This document shows, piece after piece, positions 1 through 7,033 of a DNA stretch of 64,000 nt. A program made the translations under genes and the position numbers. Source of the DNA: CBDIHP01 sp965279195 (GTDB lineage Bacteria > Planctomycetota > Planctomycetia > Isosphaerales > Isosphaeraceae); NCBI GenBank assembly GCA_965279195.1, contig CBDIHP010000047.1, positions 496,001 through 560,000 of the forward strand, read 5' to 3'. The notes below the pieces were generated by a model that did not search any database, was not told the DNA's origin, and saw only the letters and a list, made by a program, of their open reading frames with translations. The stretch's first letter is position 1. The number at the start of each line of letters is the position of its first letter.

Positions 1-176
1 CGGACGACCCGCAAGGTGGCCGTGATCGCCTTGTTCCGCCGCCTCAGCCGCAGGATCAGCTCGTTCAGCCCGAGCATCACCGCCGGGAACCCCAGCGCCA
101 GCGCGAGCGCCCACGACACCATCTCGCGCGAGAAGTTGCGGCCGTCCAGGGCGAAGAGCAGGGAGTCGATGTTCAT
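1..176 (-). CDS. N-terminal fragment of a membrane protein, possibly a mechanosensitive (MscS-like) channel
   Basis: Only the first 58 or so codons lie in the window; the rest runs off the left edge. The start ATG is at 174-176 on the minus strand. The peptide begins MNIDSLLFALDGRNFSRE, followed by a hydrophobic helix (about residues 22-42) and a basic segment with LRLRRRN. An N-terminal helix followed by a basic loop suits the first membrane span of MscS-like channels, which are often found beside sensor genes, but the diagnostic pore helix is outside the window. The assignment is tentative; an unrelated membrane protein is equally possible. It runs in the same direction as the cyclase-like gene upstream and could be its operon partner, about 65 bases downstream of that stop. 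Confidence 0.4.
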   Translation of the reverse strand, partial: MNIDSLLFALDGRNFSREMVSWALALALGFPAVMLGLNELILRLRRRNKAITATLRVV

Positions 177-240
177 GAAGTCGGGCGACTGAGTGTTGAG
201 ATGGTATTGCGTGTTATTGATCGCATGTTCCCGGGTTACA

Positions 241-2328
241 TCACGCCCCCAGCGTCCAGACCTGGCCGTTGGCCTCGAAGGTGTAGGCGTCCTTCAGACG
301 CGTGTACACATTCGCGGTCACGCGGATGACGTGCGACTTGGCGGTCTGGGCCTCCTGGGCGCGGCGGGCGAGCGTCACCGTGTCGCCCCAGAGGTCGTAC
401 ACGAATTTGGAGCGGCCGACCACGCCGGCCACCACCGGGCCGGCGTTCACGCCGACGGCCAGGCTCAGTTCGGTCCCGCGCTCCTTGTTCAGGCGGTTCA
501 CGATCCGCAGCATCTCCTGCGCGAATTCGACGACGCGGCTCGTGTGGTCGGGCCTCTCGAACGACAGCCCGCAGACCGCCATGTAGCCGGATCCGAATGT
601 TTTCACCTTCTCGACCCCGTGGCGGTCGGCCGCGTCGTCGAAGGCGATCACCAGGTCATTCAAGAGCGCAAGCCCGTCTTCGGCCGATTGGGACTCGATG
701 AGTTCCGTGAAGCCGATGATGTCGGCGTAAAGGATCGTCACGTCGGCGAATGAGTCGCTGATCGGCCCTTCGCCCTCGCGCATCCGGGCGGCGACGGGGC
801 CGGGGAGGATGTTCAGGAGCAGCTCCTCGTTCTCGTGCACCTGCTGGCCGAGCTGCTCGGTCTTCTCCTTGAGGCTCCGCACCATGCCGTTGAACGCCTC
901 GGCCAGTTCGCCGAACTCGTCCCTCGCGCCGACCTTGATCTGGAAGTCCACGTCCCCGGCGCTCACGCGGCGGGCGCCCGACGACAGACCCCGGAGCGGC
1001 CGGACCAGCCAGTGCGACAGCCCGATCGAGAGCAAGGTCACGCCCAGGATGATCGCCACCGAGGTCCGCAACACGTCCCGCGCGTACGCCCCGATCGGCG
1101 ACATCGCCTCGGCCCGCTCCATCTCCGACACGATCGCCCAGCGCACTCCCTCGACGTCCACCGGCGCGTAAGCGGAAATCACCTGAGCATTTCGATAGTT
1201 GATCGCCTCCATGATCCCTTCCTTGCCCCCCAGCGCCAGCTCGACCGGCTCGGATCGCACGGGCAGGTTCAGGATCAGCATGCCCGTTTGCTCGATTCGC
1301 CGGATCATGCTCGCGGGCTTGCCCAGGCGCCTCATCAGTTCGAGCGTCCCCTTGGGGTCCTCGAACATGAACCGCGACCGCGACCGCATGAAGTGGTCCG
1401 AGCCGACGAGGTAGGTCTCGCCCGTCTCGCCCAGGCCCTCGCGGCCCCACTGGTAGTCGCCCGTGAGCAGCCGGTCGACCTTCTCGACGGGGAAGTTCAA
1501 GACCAGCAGGCCGACCATCTGCGTCGAGTCGAACACCGGGCTGGCCACGAAGGCGGAAGGCTTGTTCAAATGAGGACGATAGCGCGCGAAGTCGGTGAAC
1601 TGGTAGCTGTCGCGGTCCTTCTGGTGCCGCATCACCTGGTACAATTCGGCCAGATTCGTGTCGGCGAACGGGCCGTCGTTCAGGTTCGTGCCCAGGTCCA
1701 CCGCCTTCTCGGACGAATAGATGACCTCGCCCGTGTCCGGGTCGATGATGTACGCATCATCAAAGCCGAACCGGTCGATGATCGTGTGCATCAGTTTATG
1801 ATACTTCTTGTGGGCGACGCCGTAGGGCCCGGGGTCGGCGTAGTCGTAATCCCTGCCCTTCTCGCCGTACGGGGCGGGGTTCTTCGCGAGGTAGTGATAC
1901 TGCAGAGACTTCGCCGCCGGCGTGCGTGGCAGGTAGATTTCCGCGACCGGCGAGCCCTCCACGGTCTTCGCCAGTTCTGGTATAAATTGTTTCTGGTAGA
2001 ATGATTTGATCTCGGCGTCCCACTCGGGCGGGATCTCGGCCTTCTTGAGGTCCTGGAAGGCCGCGCGGAGGGCCTTGGTGCCGTTCACGAACCCCTCGGC
2101 GCTCGAGATGGTGATCACCTCGTCGCGGATGTTCGTGAGCCGGTTCATGAGCTGCGTCCGCTTCACGGACCGCACGCTCAACAGCTGCCTGCGGATCGAC
2201 TCCTTGAGGGCCACCTCGCCGCTGGCGTAGCCGAGATACGCGATGACCGCGATCGACCCCAGGCTCACCAGGAGCAGGATCAGGATGATCTTCGTCTGGA
2301 TCGTGAGCGAGAATAGCCCTGGCCGCAT
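241..2328 (-). CDS. Membrane class III adenylate/guanylate cyclase-like sensor with altered active site
   Basis: A 695-residue receptor-type protein. Domains in order: membrane helix at about 11-34, a large extracytoplasmic Cache-like sensor region (about 35-420) containing YIIDPDTGEVIYSSEKAVD, a second helix at about 422-444, a HAMP segment (about 444-497), a short linker helix, and a class III cyclase domain (about 524-689). In the cyclase, the first metal Asp is present (D536 in YADIIGFT), as are the adenine-contact Lys576 and Asp645 and the transition-state Arg656. The second metal Asp is Ser580 (KTFGSGYMAVCG where families normally have GDAYM), and the catalytic Asn is Thr652 (DTVTLARR). 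Activity is therefore doubtful. An upstream in-frame start at 2571 would overlap the divergent hydrolase, so the ATG at 2328, directly before the first helix, was chosen. Confidence 0.85.
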   Translation of the reverse strand: MRPGLFSLTIQTKIILILLLVSLGSIAVIAYLGYASGEVALKESIRRQLLSVRSVKRTQLMNRLTNIRDEVITISSAEGFVNGTKALRAAFQDLKKAEIPPEWDAEIKSFYQKQFIPELAKTVEGSPVAEIYLPRTPAAKSLQYHYLAKNPAPYGEKGRDYDYADPGPYGVAHKKYHKLMHTIIDRFGFDDAYIIDPDTGEVIYSSEKAVDLGTNLNDGPFADTNLAELYQVMRHQKDRDSYQFTDFARYRPHLNKPSAFVASPVFDSTQMVGLLVLNFPVEKVDRLLTGDYQWGREGLGETGETYLVGSDHFMRSRSRFMFEDPKGTLELMRRLGKPASMIRRIEQTGMLILNLPVRSEPVELALGGKEGIMEAINYRNAQVISAYAPVDVEGVRWAIVSEMERAEAMSPIGAYARDVLRTSVAIILGVTLLSIGLSHWLVRPLRGLSSGARRVSAGDVDFQIKVGARDEFGELAEAFNGMVRSLKEKTEQLGQQVHENEELLLNILPGPVAARMREGEGPISDSFADVTILYADIIGFTELIESQSAEDGLALLNDLVIAFDDAADRHGVEKVKTFGSGYMAVCGLSFERPDHTSRVVEFAQEMLRIVNRLNKERGTELSLAVGVNAGPVVAGVVGRSKFVYDLWGDTVTLARRAQEAQTAKSHVIRVTANVYTRLKDAYTFEANGQVWTLGA

Positions 2329-2527
2329 CGCCGTTGTGCCCGTCCCTGGTGTCGGAGGCGTCGAGGAAGCCGTTCGTCGCTCCCAGCGGCCGTCGATTTC
2401 AACCAACCATCCCCCCGGCGTCAACCCATCGCCGCGGGCTATCGACCCGATCACCGCCGGCGCGTTATCATGGAGGATCGTGCCTTGACCCAAAGACGAT
2501 GACGTCTCCCACGCGGGAAGTTCCGCC

Positions 2528-3580
2528 ATGCGCACCTCGAAATCTCGCCAGATCGCCTCCCTGATGCTCATCGCCTCGCTTGTTCAGGTCTTCACGCTCC
2601 CGTCGCTCGCCTGCACCCGGGCGGTCTACCTCGGCAAGGCCGGGCGGGTCGTCACCGGGCGTTCGATGGACTGGATGGAGGACATGAAGACCAACCTCTG
2701 GGCCTTCCCCCGGGGCATGGCGCGCGACGGCGCCGCCGGCCCCAACTCGCTGCGCTGGACCAGCCGCCACGGCAGCGTGGTCGCCTCCGTGTACGAGGGG
2801 GGCACGGCCGACGGCCTGAATGAGAAGGGCCTCGCGGCCAACCTGCTCTACCTGGCCGAATCCCAGTACCCGCCCGCCGCCGATGCCCGCCCCGGCCTGG
2901 TCATCACCGCCTGGGCGCAGTACGTCCTCGACTCGTTCGCCACCGTCGACGAGGCCGTCGCCGAATTGAAGAAGGAGGCCTTCCGCGTCGTCCCCGTGGT
3001 CGCCCCCAACGGCTCGGCCGGGACCGTCCACCTGGCGATCTCCGACGCCTCGGGCGACTCGGCCATCTTCGAATACGTCAAGGGGAAGCTCAACATCCAC
3101 CACGGCCGTGACCATCAGGTGATGACCAACTCCCCCGTCTTCGACCAGCAACTCGCCCTGAACGCCTACTGGAAGCAGATCGGCGGCACCGTCATGCTCC
3201 CCGGCACCAACCGCGCGGCCGACCGGTTCGCCCGCGCCTCGTTCTACATCAACGCCTGCGAGCAGTCCGCCGACCCCCGCACCGCCGTTGCCGCCACCCT
3301 GAGCGTGATCCGCAGCGTCAGCGTCCCCCTGGGCATCGCCACCCCGGGCCAGCCCAACATCGCCAGCACCCTCTGGCGCACCGCCGCCGACCACAAGTCC
3401 CTGACCTACTACTACGAGACCGCCCTCAGCCCCGGCCTCCTCTGGATCAAGCTCAACGACCTCGACTTCTCCCCCGCCTCCGGCCCCCGCAAGCTCACCC
3501 TCATCGACCGCCCCGACCTCGCCGGCGACCAGACTAAGGGTTTCGAAAAGGCCGAGCCGTTCAAGTTCCTGGCGCCCTGA
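2528..3580 (+). CDS. Secreted linear amide C-N hydrolase, choloylglycine hydrolase/penicillin V acylase family
   Basis: A 350-residue Ntn-hydrolase. Residues 1-28 form a signal peptide, and cleavage after Ala28 exposes Cys29 (ACTRAVYLG), which by family logic is the N-terminal nucleophile. Other expected catalytic positions are visible: Asp48 in GRSMDW, Asn201 in MTNSPVFDQQL, and Arg233 after NRAAD. Their spacing from Cys29 is close to that in penicillin V acylase. The family cleaves amide bonds in bile salts, penicillin V or acyl-homoserine lactones; the substrate here cannot be read from sequence. A GGAAG ribosome site lies 6 bases before the ATG. It is transcribed away from the cyclase-like gene, with about 200 bases of shared upstream DNA, and it converges on hsdM with only 14 bases between stops. 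Confidence 0.88.
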   Translation: MRTSKSRQIASLMLIASLVQVFTLPSLACTRAVYLGKAGRVVTGRSMDWMEDMKTNLWAFPRGMARDGAAGPNSLRWTSRHGSVVASVYEGGTADGLNEKGLAANLLYLAESQYPPAADARPGLVITAWAQYVLDSFATVDEAVAELKKEAFRVVPVVAPNGSAGTVHLAISDASGDSAIFEYVKGKLNIHHGRDHQVMTNSPVFDQQLALNAYWKQIGGTVMLPGTNRAADRFARASFYINACEQSADPRTAVAATLSVIRSVSVPLGIATPGQPNIASTLWRTAADHKSLTYYYETALSPGLLWIKLNDLDFSPASGPRKLTLIDRPDLAGDQTKGFEKAEPFKFLAP

Positions 3581-3594
3581 GCCGCCCCGGGCGG

Positions 3595-5091
3595 TCACTC
3601 GCCCTTCAACTCCGCCGCGATCGCCGCGAACTGCTCCAGCGCGGCCTGCAAGTCATCCGCGATCTCCTGCGCGATCACGTCCGGCTCGGGCAGGTTCTCG
3701 GCGTCTTCGAGGCTCTGGTCCTTGATCCAGAAGATGTCCAGGTTCAGCTTGTCGCGCCGGGCGATCTCGTCGAATGAGAACGGACGCCAGCGGCCGTCGG
3801 GGTTGGCCTCGCCCCAGGTCGCGTTGCGCTTGCGGCGGTCGTCGGCCGCGTAGCAGGCCACGAACTCGTCCAGGTCCGGCCGCTTCAACGGCCGGGTCTT
3901 GAGCGTGTGGTGGATGTTCGTCCGGTAGTCGTACACCCAGAGCGTGTCGGTCCACGCTTTCTCACGCGCGGGCTTCGCGTCGAAGAACAACACGTTCGCC
4001 TTGACCCCCTGCGCGTAGAAGATCCCCGTCGGGAGCCGCAGGAGCGTGTGGACGTCGCACTGCTCCAGCAGCTTCCGCCGCACCACCTCCCCCGCGCCCC
4101 CCTCGAACAGCACGTTGTCGGGCACCACGATCGCGCATCGACCGTTGATCTTCAGCAGGTTTTTCACGTGCTGGAGGAAGTTCAATTGTTTATTCTTCGT
4201 CGACGTCCAGAAGTCCGGGCGCTCGTAGGTCTCGTCGTCGCGCTGCGTCTCACCTTTCTCGTTGTTGCTGGCGAATGTGGACTTCTTCCCGAACGGTGGG
4301 TTTGTGAGAACCAAACTCACTCGGTCCTTCTCGCCGGGAGGGATGGCGAGGCTGTCCTTACCCGATGCGATCGGGCAAGGGTCGGCATCGATCCCGTGAA
4401 GCATCAAATTCATGATGCAGAGTCGTGCGGTGTTGGGAACGAGTTCCGTCCCTCGCACGAATCCTCGCTTCAGGTGACGCTTGTCATCAGGATCGAGTTC
4501 GCTCGCTTGCCGTTGCACGACATAGTTATATGCCGACACAAGGAACCCACCGGTTCCGCATGCAGGGTCAGACACTGTGTCTGTTGCGGTTGGCTGGACG
4601 CAATCGACGATCGCCCGGATGAGTTCGCGTGGCGTGAAGTATTGACCCGCCCCCTTCGGACTCTCGATCGCGCTTCGGTCCAGGAGTCCTTCGTAGATGT
4701 CGCCCTTCACGTCGGATTTCAGGGAAGACCAGTTTGTCTTATCGATGAACTCGACGATGAGACGACGGAGGGTGACGGCCTTCTGGATCTCGGGTCGAGC
4801 TTGCCTGAACACTTCACCCAGCATGCCCGGCTTGCCGGAAAGATCCTGTAGGATTTTGCGGTACTGGAGGATCACCGCCTCGCCGTCCTTCGAGAGCAGG
4901 CTTTGCCAGCCCAGTCCTTCCTCCACGATCGGGCGCTCGTGCGGTCTCAGCCTATGCCGCTCGTCGGCCATCTTCAGGAAGAGCAGGAACGTGATCTGCT
5001 CGACATACCCCATGTAGCTCAGCCCGTCGTCGCGGAGGACGTGGGCGAAGTTCCAGGCCTTGCTGACAACCTGCTGCGTGTCGGTGCTCAT
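3595..5091 (-). CDS. hsdM: Type I restriction-modification system methyltransferase subunit (HsdM)
   Basis: A 498-residue N6-adenine methyltransferase subunit. The N-terminal helical domain (about 1-150) has VVSKAWNFAHVLRDDGLSYM, typical of HsdM. The SAM-binding motif I is DPACGTGGF at 175-183, and the catalytic motif IV is NPPF at 264-267. With HsdS it methylates the recognition site and with HsdR it restricts unmodified DNA. The frame stays open upstream to 5481 through repeat DNA, but that extension is just translated repeat, so the ATG at 5091 (preceded by AGGA about 8 bases away) is taken as the start. It is the last gene of the R-S-M set and is separated from hsdS by two tandem repeat units. 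Parts of the gene (about 4130-4930) are less GC-rich than the surroundings. Confidence 0.93.
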   Translation of the reverse strand: MSTDTQQVVSKAWNFAHVLRDDGLSYMGYVEQITFLLFLKMADERHRLRPHERPIVEEGLGWQSLLSKDGEAVILQYRKILQDLSGKPGMLGEVFRQARPEIQKAVTLRRLIVEFIDKTNWSSLKSDVKGDIYEGLLDRSAIESPKGAGQYFTPRELIRAIVDCVQPTATDTVSDPACGTGGFLVSAYNYVVQRQASELDPDDKRHLKRGFVRGTELVPNTARLCIMNLMLHGIDADPCPIASGKDSLAIPPGEKDRVSLVLTNPPFGKKSTFASNNEKGETQRDDETYERPDFWTSTKNKQLNFLQHVKNLLKINGRCAIVVPDNVLFEGGAGEVVRRKLLEQCDVHTLLRLPTGIFYAQGVKANVLFFDAKPAREKAWTDTLWVYDYRTNIHHTLKTRPLKRPDLDEFVACYAADDRRKRNATWGEANPDGRWRPFSFDEIARRDKLNLDIFWIKDQSLEDAENLPEPDVIAQEIADDLQAALEQFAAIAAELKGE

Positions 5092-5114
5092 ATCATCCTG
5101 TCGGAGTTCGAGTC

Positions 5115-5411
5115 GGGTGTGGTGCTTCGCGGGCCGGAGGTCCGCGACCACCGCACCGACGACCGCCCCGGCCGGTCCGCGTTGTCGTCCGCGGTCCCGA
5201 GGTGCGGTGGACGCGACCCTCCGGGATCGCGTGGCACCACACCCTACATAGATCCGGCCTCTGATTGGATCAGGTGTAGGGTGTGGTGCTTCGCGGGCTG
5301 GAGGTCCGCGACCACCGCACCTGGGACGGCCCGGGCCGGTCCGCGTTGTCGTCCGCGGTCCCGAGGTGCGGTGGACGCGACCCTCCGGGATCGCGTGGCA
5401 CCACACCCTAC
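5115..5411. repeat. Family A: two tandem copies of a ~133-bp palindromic element between hsdS and hsdM
   Basis: Copy 1 spans 5115-5247 and copy 2 spans 5279-5411, 164 bases apart and differing at only a few positions. Each copy begins GGGTGTGGTGC and ends GCACCACACCC, with inner pairs such as CGACCACCGCACC / GGTGCGGTGGACGCG, so each is an imperfect palindrome that could fold end to end. A half element with the same right end is at 57105-57148, and a related fragment lies near 62428-62460. This is a dispersed family, not a feature specific to the restriction locus. Confidence 0.85.
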
Positions 5412-5416
5412 GGGGC

Positions 5417-7033
5417 TCACCCATCAAACAACGGCGTCTCCTTCGGCTTCCGACCCCTCCGGGCCCGGGGGGCGGGGGCATCGGCGGGGGCGTCGCCCTC
5501 GCGGCGGAGGCGTTCGAGCAGCGCCGACGCCGGCTCGTCCCCCGGATCCTGCGGCACCAACCGCCCCTCGAACGCCCGCTTGAGGATCCCCTGCCGCAAC
5601 CGCGCCGATCGCTTCAGGTTGGCTTTGACCTGGGATTCGAGTTTGTCGATGACCGAGAGTCGGCGGTCGACTTCGAATATGATCTGAGTTTGCTCATCCA
5701 TGGGTGGCAATGGGAAGCCCATGTTGGCGAATCGGTCGGAACCCAGGTGGGCGATGTTGGTCGTCCATCGTGCGATTTTCTGGAACCTTTGATTTCTCAA
5801 GTAGGCTCGGAACACGATGAGCGCGTACGATTTTGAGACGACCGGGTTGGCCCGGAATCGTACCAGGGTGTTTTGGAAGCATGAACCAGGAACCTCACCC
5901 CGGTACATTGCAGCGCGGCCGACCAATTCGAGACTCTGTCCTTCGTTCAGCAGTATGTCCCCGTCCTTGAGCTGAAATGTCCGATATTCCTCGGGAGTGA
6001 AATTCATCTCCATAACATCAGAAAGATCGAGGCGATCTTCATACACATTGGCGACCCTCAGGTAAGGTCTCATGTGTATTCCTGAATGATTTTTTGGGGA
6101 ACGCTGTCGTCCGAGCCGTACCTCTCCGACATCGCCGACTTTAACCCATTCCCATGAATCGGGGATGTGCAAGGGCTCGCTGTCCTCTGGAGGAAGTCGA
6201 GTTGTATGGTTCTGATCCGCGTTCGTCTCGCGCTTCTTGCCGGTGCGTTCGTACTTGACGAGTTGGTCGCGTTCCCACTGGCGGCGGCGTTCGGTGAGGA
6301 TGCGGTCGAGGAGGGCGGAGGCGGGTTCGGTGTCGGGGTGCTGGGCGCGCCAGTCCTCGGTGAGCTTGCCCTCGACCGCCGCCTTGAGCACGGCGGCCCG
6401 ATACCGCTTCAGGTTCGCCCGCACCCGCTCCAACGCCGCCACCCCGGCGTCGAGGTCGGAGAACAGTTCCTCGATCTTGGCGACGATCCGGCGCTGTTCG
6501 TTGAGCGGAGGGAGGGGTAGTCGGTACTCGGGAATTGTAGAATGGCTGATGTGGGGAAGCTGTGTGCCTGTCTGCCCCTTCATGAGTTGACGTATGAAAT
6601 CTTGGGTTTGCAGATTGTAGTACAAGTAACTCTGTGTTGTTGGATCGCTACAACGAATCCTGGCGACGCGTTGTACCAATAGTGACGGCACATCGTCCGG
6701 CGTCGCGCGTGCGATCTTCAAGCCAGTTGAGATCAGCGGACGATCCATGGCGATGATGATGTCACCGCATTGATTGACCAGGTGTCGGTATGCGTCGAGC
6801 TTATGCGAGGGCCAATACCTGACATCTTTCCAACGCATCGCCCCAGGCTCGATGTTGTCTCCTCTGAGGAGCCGTATCCCTTCCGTTGCGAACTCTTCGC
6901 TCTTGAACGCGTGGCCAACGGCAATGTTTGCGATCGATGCGACAGTCGCATAACCCCAGTTCGCAGGTAACTTGATCGGTACCTCTGCATCAGCCGAAAC
7001 GATCGAGGCTGACTTCTTGGAACGACCACTCAC
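5417..7033 (-). CDS. hsdS: Type I restriction-modification system specificity subunit (HsdS)
   Basis: A 538-residue specificity subunit with the usual double architecture: target-recognition domain 1 (about 25-185), a conserved coiled-coil spacer beginning LPPLNEQRRIVAKIEELFSD, target-recognition domain 2 (about 290-455), and a second conserved helix region beginning LPPMDEQTQIIFEVDRRL. The two TRDs read the two halves of a bipartite DNA target. The start is GTG at 7033, overlapping the hsdR stop as GTGA, which implies translational coupling. TRD-coding DNA is clearly poorer in GC than the conserved parts (6601-6660 is about 43% GC), as expected for a gene whose recognition domains are exchanged horizontally. 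The basic, Ala/Pro-rich C-terminal tail (about 510-530) is unusual. Confidence 0.93.
   Translation of the reverse strand: MSGRSKKSASIVSADAEVPIKLPANWGYATVASIANIAVGHAFKSEEFATEGIRLLRGDNIEPGAMRWKDVRYWPSHKLDAYRHLVNQCGDIIIAMDRPLISTGLKIARATPDDVPSLLVQRVARIRCSDPTTQSYLYYNLQTQDFIRQLMKGQTGTQLPHISHSTIPEYRLPLPPLNEQRRIVAKIEELFSDLDAGVAALERVRANLKRYRAAVLKAAVEGKLTEDWRAQHPDTEPASALLDRILTERRRQWERDQLVKYERTGKKRETNADQNHTTRLPPEDSEPLHIPDSWEWVKVGDVGEVRLGRQRSPKNHSGIHMRPYLRVANVYEDRLDLSDVMEMNFTPEEYRTFQLKDGDILLNEGQSLELVGRAAMYRGEVPGSCFQNTLVRFRANPVVSKSYALIVFRAYLRNQRFQKIARWTTNIAHLGSDRFANMGFPLPPMDEQTQIIFEVDRRLSVIDKLESQVKANLKRSARLRQGILKRAFEGRLVPQDPGDEPASALLERLRREGDAPADAPAPRARRGRKPKETPLFDG

Noticed and set aside
2329..2571. Upstream start for the cyclase-like protein (776 residues)
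   Set aside because: It would overlap the divergent hydrolase start, and the added residues have no membrane or domain logic.
5115..5411. CRISPR array
   Set aside because: Only two long palindromic units, no short regular repeats with unique spacers, and no cas genes.
5092..5481. N-terminal extension of hsdM of about 130 codons
   Set aside because: It translates the tandem palindromic repeats and starts inside hsdS; HsdM family proteins begin close to the ATG at 5091.
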